Assembly: GCF_001310955.1 (NCBI RefSeq)
Contig: NZ_BAZX01000019.1
Coordinates: forward strand, 1 to 64,000
Reading direction: 5' to 3'
Length of the DNA stretch: 64,000 bases
DNA from: Marinifilum fragile JCM 15579
GTDB lineage: Bacteria; Bacteroidota; Bacteroidia; Bacteroidales; Marinifilaceae
Part shown: piece after piece, positions 1 through 8,758 of the stretch
Numbering within the stretch: position 1 is the first letter of the stretch
How the letters are laid out: each line of letters begins with the position of its first letter
Notes under the pieces: model-generated
Databases searched by the model: none
Told to the model about the DNA's origin: nothing
What the model saw: only the letters and a program-made list of their open reading frames with translations
Made by a program: the position numbers and the translations under genes

Positions 1-1
1 G

Positions 2-49
2 CTCAAATTTGACGCCGGATATCATTACCTTAAAGCAACTAATAATTAA
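2..49 (+). CDS. C-terminal end of an upstream gene (partial)
   Basis: An open frame enters from the left edge and ends at a TAA at 47-49, six bases before the first thioredoxin-like gene. Only 15 residues are visible (ending DAGYHYLKATNN), which is too little to name a family. The close spacing suggests it belongs to the same transcription unit as the genes that follow. Confidence 0.4.
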   Translation, partial: LKFDAGYHYLKATNN

Positions 50-54
50 ATAGT

Positions 55-1410
55 ATGAAAAATATTGGATTAGCATTTTTTCTATTCTTATTTACGGGAA
101 GTGTGGCTGTGTCGCAAGGGATAGATTTTCAGCATATATCACATGAGGAGGCTTTGCAAGAGGCCAAAAAGCAAGATAAACTAATTTTTATTGATTTTTA
201 CACCGTTTGGTGTGGGCCATGCAAGGCATTGGCCAAAGGGCCTTTTTTGGATGAAAAATTAGGAGCCTACTACAATCAGCATTTTATTAATTTAAAGTTA
301 GATGCTGAAAAAGAAGGGCGAGAAGTTGCTAAAAAATATAAAATAACGGCATATCCAACGCTTCTGTTTATCAATGCAAAAGGTGAGAAAGTTTACAAAG
401 TAACCGGTTCGCGCGATGTTGAGTCTTTAATTAAGTCGGGTGAGGCAGCTAGGCAATCAACAAAGGGTAACCAGAGTCTTAAAGCCTTGCAAGAGCAATT
501 TTCGTTGAAACCTCAGGATGAGCAATTTCTGAAATTATATTATCAGAAAATGATAGAATATGGTGTCAGTCCTACCGAAGGTATCGAGGCGTGGTTAAAG
601 GTGCAGACCGAGATAAAAGAGTCTGACGTAGATATGATGGAGTTCTTGATGGATAATCAGCGTTACTTGCTGGTTGGTGGTAAAGCCGAGCAAATAATTC
701 AGGATAACTATAAGGAATATTGGGACATTGCAACGAGAGCGGAAGAAAGTACTTTAGAAAACTTCAAGTATAAAATGGCTGAGAACACTAAAAGCTATGC
801 CTATTATAATAAGAGCCCTGAGGCTATGCGCCGATTTATAACAGCATGGAAAAAATTGCCAGAGAAAAAGAACTGGATGGGGGGAGAAATGAAATCAGGT
901 AACCTGATGGATTACGAGTTAGACTACCTTTTGCTGTCGAAAGATATTGAAGCCTATAAGGAACAGGCGGCAATTTATTTAGATAGTATTGTGTCGGCGA
1001 AACCAATTGAACAGATAAAAAAGGAAGACAAAGCTTACTACGAGGATTATAAGGCTAACAGGTATGCGCCCAGCATTATCGGAAATGCCACACTGGCAAA
1101 GCTTAAGCAAGGCAAAGAGGCACGTGAACAAGTAGCTTCCATCACCAAAACAGGTGCTTATTACTTAAAACATATTGAAAAATCCAAAGAGTATAAGCGT
1201 TTGACAACTTGGATTAACTATGGATCCAGACTATTGCCCGAAGATTACAGGATGGATAACCTGATGGCATTGGCTTTATACAAGCAAGGAAAGAAAAAGA
1301 AAGCAATAACCTTTAAAGAGGCCGCTTTAGCTAAACTGCCCGAACGTGATAAAAGACGTCGTTCAATCCAAGAGGAACTTGATAAAATGAAAAACGGCGA
1401 GAAGTTGTAA
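55..1410 (+). CDS. Exported thioredoxin-fold protein, long C-terminal helical region (paralogue 1 of 3)
   Basis: The protein has 451 residues. An N-terminal signal peptide (about residues 1-20, ending AVSQ) is followed by a thioredoxin-like domain (about 22-130) with the redox motif WCGPCK (Cys53, Cys56) and a later cis-proline region, AYPTLLF. The remaining 300 or so residues are charged and helical, with no family I recognise. The expected role is disulfide exchange or reduction in the periplasm. It is closely related to the gene at 2838 (shared stretch VSPT-GIEAWL) and more distantly to the gene at 1465, so the three form a tandem paralogue array. The ATG start gives a clean signal peptide. 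The specific partner protein is unknown. Confidence 0.8.
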   Translation: MKNIGLAFFLFLFTGSVAVSQGIDFQHISHEEALQEAKKQDKLIFIDFYTVWCGPCKALAKGPFLDEKLGAYYNQHFINLKLDAEKEGREVAKKYKITAYPTLLFINAKGEKVYKVTGSRDVESLIKSGEAARQSTKGNQSLKALQEQFSLKPQDEQFLKLYYQKMIEYGVSPTEGIEAWLKVQTEIKESDVDMMEFLMDNQRYLLVGGKAEQIIQDNYKEYWDIATRAEESTLENFKYKMAENTKSYAYYNKSPEAMRRFITAWKKLPEKKNWMGGEMKSGNLMDYELDYLLLSKDIEAYKEQAAIYLDSIVSAKPIEQIKKEDKAYYEDYKANRYAPSIIGNATLAKLKQGKEAREQVASITKTGAYYLKHIEKSKEYKRLTTWINYGSRLLPEDYRMDNLMALALYKQGKKKKAITFKEAALAKLPERDKRRRSIQEELDKMKNGEKL

Positions 1411-1464
1411 TCAAGAGCAGCTTGAAATTATTATTAATTCAAATTCGATTAATCAGCAAAAAAA

Positions 1465-2793
1465 ATGAAGCAATTATATAGTGTATTGGCAATGATGCTA
1501 TTGCCAATGTTATTAATGGCGCAGGGTATCAATTTTGAACACGGAACATTCAGCGAGGCTTTGGCAAAGGCAAAGGCCCAGAACAAGCTGTTATTCATTG
1601 ATGGTTATGCTGTGTGGTGTGGACCATGTAAAAAAATGACCAAAACAGTGTTTCTGGAAAAAGAGGTAGGTGACTATTTTGATGAACATATGGTAGCCAT
1701 TAAGATGGATGTTGAGCGAGGTGAAGGACCTGCTATCAAACGAAAGTATGGTATAAGTGGTTTACCTGGATATATTATTGTTGATCGGGATGATAATGTT
1801 GTTTATCGTTTTTCAGGTGCAATGCCAACAGATCGGTTTATGTCACACATAAAAACAGCTGTTCTCAACGCTTCAAATGATAATAGTTTAAGTCAATTAA
1901 CAGGCCGTTACGAGGCAGAAAAGAATAACGAACAGTTTCTTCGTATTTATTTGAACAAGTTAAAAGAAGGGAACTCAATCGGTTACACCGATGTGCTGGA
2001 GCAGTACTTAACTATTCAAAAAAGTTTTGATGAATTGAGTAAGGAAATGGTTGTTTTATTGGCCGACCATAGTGATGAAATAATTTATGGTGGTAAAGCT
2101 GATGAGATTATTCAGCGTAATTACGGTTCTGATGCCTGGAAACTTTATGTAAGAAAAGACATTCGTGAAGAATATCAGAAATTACCCCGAAACATGGTTG
2201 AAACCACAACTGATTATGCTGTTGCCAAAAAAGATACGGCAATATTAGAGTTGGTATTGAACCGTGCAGGAGAGGCAGGTGCCAAGGTTGACGAAAAACA
2301 ACGTGAAAGAACCTATATTTTCTTCTATTTACGAACCGAGCAAGGTGAGAAATACAAAGCTTTAGTACATGATGATAATGAGGCTTTTATTCAGTCTGTT
2401 GAAGTTGATAAATTACGTGAGCAGTACATGAATTGGAAGCTTAAATTGGAAGCTGGCGATGTCAGAGCCAAATCCTCTACTCCTTTTTCCGTTCGAACTA
2501 GTCAACAAATTGCATCAATGGTTTACAATTATGCTCGCTTTGCTAAAATGGATGAAGAAAAGTCTGATGTTGTGCGTTGGATGAAAGTGGCCTATGACAT
2601 CATCCCAGGCGATTCAAAAATAATGAGCCAATATGCCATAGTGTTTTATTTATATGGTAATAGCAAAGAGGAGGCTGTTAAAGTAATGGAAGAGGCATAT
2701 CAAGCTGCATTAAAAAGCGATAGTAAAAATGCGGAAGGAATCAAGGCTGATTTGAAAATCATGAAAGCAGGCGGTAAAATTTATCTTAAATAG
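1465..2793 (+). CDS. Exported thioredoxin-fold protein (paralogue 2 of 3)
   Basis: The protein has 442 residues. A signal peptide (about 1-19, ending LLMAQ) precedes a thioredoxin-like domain with WCGPCK (Cys52, Cys55) and GLPGYIIV in the cis-proline region. The long C-terminal region is rich in Lys and Glu and helical; it ends with a TPR-like stretch around residues 355-435 (pattern A-VFYLYGNSKEEAVKVMEEAY). It lies 54 bp after paralogue 1 and 44 bp before paralogue 3, so co-transcription is likely. It is the most divergent of the three: the GIEAWL segment shared by the other two is replaced by VLEQYLTIQ. A periplasmic thiol-disulfide role is inferred from the fold only. Confidence 0.8.
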   Translation: MKQLYSVLAMMLLPMLLMAQGINFEHGTFSEALAKAKAQNKLLFIDGYAVWCGPCKKMTKTVFLEKEVGDYFDEHMVAIKMDVERGEGPAIKRKYGISGLPGYIIVDRDDNVVYRFSGAMPTDRFMSHIKTAVLNASNDNSLSQLTGRYEAEKNNEQFLRIYLNKLKEGNSIGYTDVLEQYLTIQKSFDELSKEMVVLLADHSDEIIYGGKADEIIQRNYGSDAWKLYVRKDIREEYQKLPRNMVETTTDYAVAKKDTAILELVLNRAGEAGAKVDEKQRERTYIFFYLRTEQGEKYKALVHDDNEAFIQSVEVDKLREQYMNWKLKLEAGDVRAKSSTPFSVRTSQQIASMVYNYARFAKMDEEKSDVVRWMKVAYDIIPGDSKIMSQYAIVFYLYGNSKEEAVKVMEEAYQAALKSDSKNAEGIKADLKIMKAGGKIYLK

Positions 2794-2837
2794 GAAAAAA
2801 TAATCAATAATTTACCATCTATAATAAGAATAACATC

Positions 2838-4211
2838 ATGAAAATAAGAAATATACTGATTGTATTTGTGTTTTTAAGTTTTATAACGGCTTGTGCCGAA
2901 AAACAACCAGGAATAGATTTTAAAAACATCACATTTAATGAGGCTTTGAAAAAAGCAGAAAAGCAAAACAAGCTCATTTTTATTGATTTCTACACCGAAT
3001 GGTGTGGTCCCTGCAAACGATTGGCAAAAGGGCCATTTCTTGATCCTGAAGTTGGGGATTTTTACAACGAAAACTTCATTAGCCTGAAATTAGATGCCGA
3101 AAAAGAAGGACTTGATGTGGCTAAAATTTACAAAGTAAACTCATATCCAACCCTGATGTTTTTAAAAGGAGACGGAACAATGATTTATAGGGGAGGAGGA
3201 AACAAGCACGGTAGCGACATGATTGGATTTGGTGAAAAAGCATTGCAAGCTCTTGAGCAAGGAAACAATTTGGAAAAATTACAAACCGAATTCAAGCAAA
3301 AGAAAAACGATGAAGCCTTTCTGAAACAATATATCAGTAAAATGACCGAATACGGAGTAAGTCCAACACAAGGCATTGAAGCATGGTTGCGAATACAAAC
3401 TGAAATAGAGGAAGACAGTAAGGAAATGTTTCAATATCTGCTAAACAGCCAAAAATATTTTATGGCAGATAGTTATGCATGGAATTTAGTTGACAAATAC
3501 TACGATAGCTATACAAAACTTGCCAATAAGTCTGAGAAAAGAAGACTTGATTGTATGAAAAGTGATTTGTTGAGAAATACCATCAGCGAAGCATATCGCC
3601 TTCAAAGTCCTGAACTGATGCACCTGTTTATTAACAAAAATAAAGCTTTGGGAAATACTGAATACAGACATAAGAGTATGGAATATTACGAGCTGATGTG
3701 TCAACTGCTTTCAAATGAAATAGGCATGTTTAAAAAACAAGCAATAACCTACGTTGAAAATATAAAGACTGTACAACCTGTAGATGAAGTCAGAAAAGCT
3801 GACAAAGCAGAATACAACAGCAGAAAGAAAAGCTACGAAAAAAGAACAGATGCTGGTGGTAAAAATATTTTGAAAGAGTTAAAAGAAGGAATGCAAGCCA
3901 ACCAAATTGTAAAGGATATAGTTGATGTAGCTCACTATTATTTGCAATATGCAGACAATGAAAAAGATTTTGAATATATAAATGACTGGATCAGTTACTG
4001 TAATAGGCTTATTCCCAATAAGTATTTGGTTGAGAATCTTCAGGCAAATAATCTTTATAAACAAGGAGAAACCACTAAAGCAATTGAATTAAAAACCAAA
4101 GCTTTAAGTGACTTCCCCTACAATTATAAAAAAAGAGTGAATGTTGAACATGAATTAGGCTTAATGAAACAAGGAGAAGGTTTACTTACAATTGCGGTGA
4201 ATGGCAAGTAA
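2838..4211 (+). CDS. Thioredoxin-fold lipoprotein (paralogue 3 of 3)
   Basis: The protein has 457 residues. The N-terminus is a lipoprotein signal with lipobox ITAC (Cys19), so unlike its two neighbours it should be membrane-anchored. The thioredoxin-like domain carries WCGPCK (Cys56, Cys59) and SYPTLMF in the cis-proline region. The C-terminal region aligns by eye with paralogue 1 along most of its length (GVSPTQGIEAWLRIQTEIE, AHYYLQYADNEK versus AYYLKHIEKSKEY). The likely role is an extracytoplasmic thiol oxidoreductase. The following M16 peptidase gene starts 94 bp downstream and may be in the same unit. Confidence 0.8.
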   Translation: MKIRNILIVFVFLSFITACAEKQPGIDFKNITFNEALKKAEKQNKLIFIDFYTEWCGPCKRLAKGPFLDPEVGDFYNENFISLKLDAEKEGLDVAKIYKVNSYPTLMFLKGDGTMIYRGGGNKHGSDMIGFGEKALQALEQGNNLEKLQTEFKQKKNDEAFLKQYISKMTEYGVSPTQGIEAWLRIQTEIEEDSKEMFQYLLNSQKYFMADSYAWNLVDKYYDSYTKLANKSEKRRLDCMKSDLLRNTISEAYRLQSPELMHLFINKNKALGNTEYRHKSMEYYELMCQLLSNEIGMFKKQAITYVENIKTVQPVDEVRKADKAEYNSRKKSYEKRTDAGGKNILKELKEGMQANQIVKDIVDVAHYYLQYADNEKDFEYINDWISYCNRLIPNKYLVENLQANNLYKQGETTKAIELKTKALSDFPYNYKKRVNVEHELGLMKQGEGLLTIAVNGK

Positions 4212-4305
4212 ATGTACTTAACAAAGTGAAAGCTGAAGTTTAATAGTAATGAATTATAAGATTAAAATTGAATAATATTAGTCTTATTTGAAAAATAATA
4301 TTTTT

Positions 4306-7116
4306 ATGCGTAAACTACTGTTATTAATATTAGGATTAAACCTAATTAGCAATATTGCAGGGGCACAGCAATTCGCTGACTTATCGCAACCAGTACCTTT
4401 TGATACGACTATTAGAAAGGGTGTATTACCTAATGGCCTAACTTATTATTTGAAGCGTAATATCAATCCTAAAGGCTTAGCCAGTTTTTATATTTACCAG
4501 AATGTGGGAGCTTCGCTTGAAACAGAGCAACAAGATGGCCTGGCGCATTTCTTGGAACACATGGCCTTTAATGGTACAAACACTTTTCCAGGTAAAGCAA
4601 TGTTAAATATGCTGGAGCATAATGGGGTGAAGTTTGGGAAGGATATTAACGCCTATACCACAAAAAATGAAACAGTTTATAATCTGAGTCGTGTTCCAAC
4701 AAAGGACAGTGGTCTTGTTGATTCGTGCCTGTTGATTTTACGCGATTGGTGTGATGAGCTATCGCTTGATGAGGAAGAGATTGATGCCGAAAGAGGGGTG
4801 ATATCGGAAGAATGGCGCACGCGCCATACACCTGGCTTCAGATTACAGGGAAAAATAGCACCAACCATTTATAATGGCAGTATCTATGCTTACCGTGATG
4901 TGATTGGGGAACTGAATGTGATTCAGAACTTTGACCCGGAAGAACTTAGGAAATTTTACCACGAGTGGTATCGGACGGATTTACAGGCGGTTGCTATTGT
5001 CGGAGATATTGATGTGGATGCAATGGAGCAACGTGTGATTGAGCTGTTTTCTGCTATACCTGCCATTGAGAATCCCAAAGAGCGTAAGGCTGTGATCATT
5101 CTGGATAACCAGGAACCAATGTATGTTCAGGTAAAAGATAAAGAGTATAAAAACGTTAATATCAATCTGAAAATAAGGCATAAAAAAAGCACGGATAACA
5201 CCATGCAAAGTCTTCGGGACTCATATGTAAACAGCTTTTTTAATGCTTTAATGAAAGGGCGTTACAAAGAATTGGTATTAAGAGGAAAAGTGCCTTTTTT
5301 ATCGGCAAGTGCAGGCTATGGTCCTCTTGAAAGAGACTATAGTACTTTTGATGTGTACGCAGTCGCTAATATAGGGAAAGAGTCGGAGGCGTTTGAAGCG
5401 GCTTATACAGAGTTGCAGCGGGTTATTCAGCATGGCTTTACCAACGAAGAGTTGGAACGTTTGAAAGTCAATACTCTGGTTGCTGTTGAAAACAATTATA
5501 AAAAAAGAAACAGCATTAGCTCTGATGGCTACTGTAAAGCCATTAAAAGAGTGTATTTGGAAGGTCAGGCTGTTTCTGATGCAAAGTTCAAATACCTTTT
5601 TGCCAAAGAGATTATTCCTGGTATTACGGTGGAGGAAGTATCTGCTGTGGCCTCAAAATATTTGAGTGACATCAACAGGGCCTATGTGGTGACCGGTCCC
5701 GATAATGGGGCGGATTCTTTACCTACACAAGAGGAGATTGAAGCCATAATAGCAATGGTGGAACAAAGCACTATTGAGCCTTATGTGGATAACACGCCAG
5801 TGGATGCTCCATTAATGAGCACCACTCCAATACCTGGTAAAGTTGTTAGTGAGAAGACCATTGACGGGTTTAAAGCCCAGGAATGGACGCTTTCAAATGG
5901 CGCTAAGGTGGTCTTTAAGCAAGTTAATAATAAGACCAATAAGGTTATCCTCAAGGCGGTCAGCAAGGGAGGAAAGTCGTTATATGATGTGAAAGATATA
6001 CCATCATTCAGAGCTGCTTCAGCATTTGTATCTGGTTTTGGTATTGGTGCTCACGATCCTATTCAGTTTAAGAAGATTACTGCTGGTAAAACACCCTCGT
6101 GTGGCTTTAAGTTCGGAGAATATGAGGAATCTGTTTCAGCCAGTACGATGGTTAAGGATTTGGAAACCATGTTACAGTTAGTCTATATGCGTTTTGAAGA
6201 GCCACGCTTTGACCGTAATGCTTATGATCAACTCATGGAACGCAATTATTACAACATTAATAATAAGGTGGAAACGGCTAAAGATCTCATGAGGGATACC
6301 TTGACCATCCTTAGCAATAATGGTGATCCACGCTTGTTAGCATTTGACAAAGACTACTTAGAACAGATGGATTTCGAACGTATGAAGGAGATCTATTTCG
6401 AGCGTCTATCTAATGCGGCAGATTTCACATTCTTCATTATCGGTGATGTAGATGCCGAAACACTTAAACCACTGGTGGAGGAGTATATTGGAGCCATTAA
6501 TTCAACAGGTGAAGTTGAAGAGTGGGTAGATAATGGAGACTATTTTCCGAAAGGGAAACATGAGCACCGCATTTATCTGCCAATGACAGAGCCAAAAGCT
6601 ACTGTTGATTTGAAGATGAGAGCTGATGCTGATTATTCAAGAGAAACAATTATTTACCACAACATATTGGGTTCTGTACTTAACCTTCGCTATACCGAAA
6701 ATATTCGTGAGAAGGAAGGAGGAACCTATGGTGTCAATGTACGCCCTACAGGCTCTCGTATTCCTGAAATGAAACTGGGATTAGAGATACGCTTTGATTG
6801 TGATCCTGCAAAGGCAGATCATTTAAAAGAGTTGGTATATAAAGAGCTAAAACAGGTTCAGAAATCAGTGCTTCAGTCCGATTTGGATAAGGTGGTTTTG
6901 AATATGAAAAAGAATAACCGCAAAGCTCTGATGAATAACAATTATTGGTTATCTGTATTGACTAAGTTTTACGAAACGGGAGAAAACAGAATGTTGCCCG
7001 AATATTTCGACGATGTGATTAATAATGTGACCACAAAAGAAATTGCTAAAGCAGCTAAGAAATTCCTAAAAAAGGCTGATGTATTGGATATAATGTTTTT
7101 GCCGAAGGCTAAGTAA
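4306..7116 (+). CDS. Exported M16 family zinc metallopeptidase (pitrilysin/PqqL-like, two-module)
   Basis: This is a zinc peptidase of the pitrilysin/insulinase family, about 936 residues from the ATG at 4306. An in-frame TTG at 4288 would add six residues, but the ATG directly opens a good signal peptide (MRKLLLLILGL...AGAQ). The inverted zinc motif HFLEH is at about residues 81-85, and the downstream glutamate comes in ERGVISEEW. The second half is a catalytically inactive M16 repeat with the family's R-Y segment (REKEGGTYGVNV). The length fits the large two-module periplasmic group. It probably degrades peptides in the periplasm. The gene follows the thioredoxin-like cluster on the same strand. 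The substrate is unknown. Confidence 0.88.
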   Translation: MRKLLLLILGLNLISNIAGAQQFADLSQPVPFDTTIRKGVLPNGLTYYLKRNINPKGLASFYIYQNVGASLETEQQDGLAHFLEHMAFNGTNTFPGKAMLNMLEHNGVKFGKDINAYTTKNETVYNLSRVPTKDSGLVDSCLLILRDWCDELSLDEEEIDAERGVISEEWRTRHTPGFRLQGKIAPTIYNGSIYAYRDVIGELNVIQNFDPEELRKFYHEWYRTDLQAVAIVGDIDVDAMEQRVIELFSAIPAIENPKERKAVIILDNQEPMYVQVKDKEYKNVNINLKIRHKKSTDNTMQSLRDSYVNSFFNALMKGRYKELVLRGKVPFLSASAGYGPLERDYSTFDVYAVANIGKESEAFEAAYTELQRVIQHGFTNEELERLKVNTLVAVENNYKKRNSISSDGYCKAIKRVYLEGQAVSDAKFKYLFAKEIIPGITVEEVSAVASKYLSDINRAYVVTGPDNGADSLPTQEEIEAIIAMVEQSTIEPYVDNTPVDAPLMSTTPIPGKVVSEKTIDGFKAQEWTLSNGAKVVFKQVNNKTNKVILKAVSKGGKSLYDVKDIPSFRAASAFVSGFGIGAHDPIQFKKITAGKTPSCGFKFGEYEESVSASTMVKDLETMLQLVYMRFEEPRFDRNAYDQLMERNYYNINNKVETAKDLMRDTLTILSNNGDPRLLAFDKDYLEQMDFERMKEIYFERLSNAADFTFFIIGDVDAETLKPLVEEYIGAINSTGEVEEWVDNGDYFPKGKHEHRIYLPMTEPKATVDLKMRADADYSRETIIYHNILGSVLNLRYTENIREKEGGTYGVNVRPTGSRIPEMKLGLEIRFDCDPAKADHLKELVYKELKQVQKSVLQSDLDKVVLNMKKNNRKALMNNNYWLSVLTKFYETGENRMLPEYFDDVINNVTTKEIAKAAKKFLKKADVLDIMFLPKAK

Positions 7117-7171
7117 ACGAAAAGCTTGCTTTAAATTTAATTGTAGTGAAAAAAAGCAAAGAGCTGAATAA

Positions 7172-7309
7172 GTTTACTTTTTAATAAAGAGGCAAAGGAG
7201 GGAATGGTTATTATTAGAGAATTATTTAAACATCAGTAAAGAGGAGTTGGTTTATGAGGCTATGCATTGTCATTTAAATGATGGTAATCGTAGTTCGGCT
7301 AAAAGCTAA
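7172..7309 (+). pseudogene. Possible decayed gene fragment in the 7117-7349 spacer
   Basis: The 233-bp spacer holds a 45-codon open stretch without a start codon that ends in TAA at 7307. Its translation looks protein-like (KRQRREWLLLENYLNISKEE). The KR-REWL pattern faintly resembles the start of a 4'-phosphopantetheinyl transferase, but it is too short to establish this. It may be the remnant of a deleted gene, or chance. Confidence 0.2.
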
Positions 7310-7349
7310 ACTGGCTGTATTTATTTTGGTGTAGTATTAAATATTAAGA

Positions 7350-8018
7350 ATGAGAAATTTATTATTATTAGTAGTAGTTTGTTGTTTTTTTTCATGCAAC
7401 AAAGAATCAATTAGAATTTTAGGTAAAATTGAGGGTGTAGGTGATTCTAAAATAAAATTAAAGCTGAATACCAAAAGCGAGAAATCAAAAACAATCTTAT
7501 CGGATGTTCAACTTAAAGATGGGGTGTTTGATGCATTTATCGAAAATGTAAAACCACCTTTTAAGATGACATTGGTAGTTGATGCAGAGAAAGAATATGA
7601 TATCTGGATATTTCGTTATGGGAAGTTTAATTTTGAGATAGATAAAAAAGAATTGGTTATTGTTAATAATTCTTTTGAGAATACAGAATACGATCGGATT
7701 TTAAGAAAATATCAAAAAGCTTACATGGACAGTTTAGCAGAAAAAATTAGTTGGGTGCAAACTCACAAATCCGAAGAGAATTTATGTGAAGAGGATGAAG
7801 GTAAACTGTTTAAATATCGTAAAGAAATAAAGAAGGCTGTTACTCTTCGTAAAAAATCAATTCTAAGTACTTACAGAAAAGAACCTCAAAATCCGATTGC
7901 TATGGCTTTGATATTTGATGAATTTGAAAACTTAACATCATGGCAGAAGGAAGAGTGTTTGAAAAATGCAAGTAAGTATTTTTCTGATTGTGCAGTCAAT
8001 TGGCAATTAAAAAACTAA
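7350..8018 (+). CDS. Small lipoprotein with DUF4369-like domain
   Basis: The protein has 222 residues. It has a short lipoprotein signal peptide with lipobox FFSC (Cys at about 16). The next 90 residues (ILGKIEGVGDSKIKLKL..., with a DGVFDAFIENVKPPFKMTLVV segment) match the beta-sandwich DUF4369 domain. In Bacteroidota that domain usually sits in front of a thioredoxin/AhpC domain in extracytoplasmic redox lipoproteins. No thioredoxin domain follows here, only about 110 charged residues, so this looks like a shortened or stand-alone version. The neighbouring thioredoxin-like genes make a link to envelope redox chemistry plausible but unproven. Confidence 0.6.
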   Translation: MRNLLLLVVVCCFFSCNKESIRILGKIEGVGDSKIKLKLNTKSEKSKTILSDVQLKDGVFDAFIENVKPPFKMTLVVDAEKEYDIWIFRYGKFNFEIDKKELVIVNNSFENTEYDRILRKYQKAYMDSLAEKISWVQTHKSEENLCEEDEGKLFKYRKEIKKAVTLRKKSILSTYRKEPQNPIAMALIFDEFENLTSWQKEECLKNASKYFSDCAVNWQLKN

Positions 8019-8207
8019 ACAGGTTAGAAAAAAAGAGCTGGTATCAAAAGTCGTGGAGCGTTGGGGATTTGAAAAATCTTATAGATATCTCTCCAAATAT
8101 AAAATCTTTATTAGGCAGCCTCTTCATAAAGTCTGTAATGTATTGAAATATTTATTAGAAAATGATATTCTAACTAAGTTAACTGGTTATGTTTGAATAG
8201 CCATGAA

Positions 8208-8269
8208 TGAGAGCAGAGGTAAAACGAATAATTTCCCATGCACATTTATCAATTCGTTCTCTGCTCTCA
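8208..8269 (+). other. Long imperfect hairpin in the spacer upstream of the riboswitch
   Basis: An inverted repeat pairs TGAGAGCAGAG (8208-8218) with CTCTGCTCTCA (8259-8269) perfectly. Inside it AACGAAT pairs with ATTCGTT, with a 4-base bulge on the left side only. It lies in the 8019-8758 spacer, about 190 bp after the small lipoprotein gene. It has no U-tract of its own but is followed 70 bp later by a terminator, so the two could form a small structured RNA. The stretch 8019-8207 shows no convincing gene. Confidence 0.4.
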
Positions 8270-8340
8270 AACTCTAATAAAATTGTTGAAATTAAGAGAT
8301 ATATGGGTTGGGTTTAAGTCCTTCCCGAAGAGAAAGGATA

Positions 8341-8373
8341 AAAGCCGTTTCAGAAATGAAACGGCTTTTTTTA
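8341..8373 (+). terminator. Rho-independent terminator
   Basis: The stem is AAAGCCGTTTC/GAAACGGCTTT with loop AGAAAT, followed by a run of T. It separates the upstream lipoprotein gene from the cobalamin riboswitch promoter. Confidence 0.85.
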
Positions 8374-8403
8374 TGCAATAAACTTTCCTGCTGAATAGCA
8401 CAC

Positions 8404-8433
8404 TTGCCAGTAAGAAAATAATATATACTTTTG
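8404..8433 (+). promoter_or_regulatory. Bacteroidota-type promoter for the cobalamin locus
   Basis: A TTG at 8404-8406 (-33 element) lies 19 bases upstream of TACTTTTG at 8426-8433, which matches the TAnnTTTG -7 consensus. Transcription would start near 8440, directly at the riboswitch. Confidence 0.6.
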
Positions 8434-8439
8434 CGACAG

Positions 8440-8640
8440 TAATGGTTCTAGTTGCATCTTCATGTGCAATAGGATTAAAAGGGAATGCAGTGAAAATCTG
8501 CAACAGTTCCCGCTGCTGTAAGTCTGGTTCCAGAGTTTTGGGATCGCGGTTTTTATACTACAGCCACTGTTCGATTTTAGATTGAATGGGAAGGCATAAA
8601 AATCAGGATAAGTCAGAAGACCTGCCATCACAATGATTAA
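8440..8640 (+). promoter_or_regulatory. Cobalamin (B12) riboswitch
   Basis: This is a leader RNA that binds adenosyl- or methylcobalamin and represses the downstream uptake and synthesis genes. Conserved parts are visible in order. The core GGGAATGCAGTGAAAATCTG (8481-8500) leads into the P6 region, with AACAGTTCCCGCTGCTGTAA (8502-8521). Next come the GCCACTG segment (8563-8569) and GGGAAGGC (8588-8595). Last is the B12 box, CAGAAGACCTGCC, ending near 8626. It is followed by a 118-base expression platform before the TonB receptor start. It very probably controls at least the receptor and the downstream cbi/btu genes. Confidence 0.92.
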
Positions 8641-8758
8641 ACATTTTGCTTCCGGGACAGAAGTTTGTGTTTGGGACTTATTGGTTTTAATGTTCTGAAT
8701 TATTCTCGTTGTTCATAAGGATTGCAAAGTGAAGTTATTAATGTTTTAATATCTTGCT

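Noticed and set aside
8041..8180. Protein-like reading frames after the small lipoprotein gene
   Set aside because: Two overlapping frames look weakly protein-like but have no start, no family resemblance and no clear boundary.
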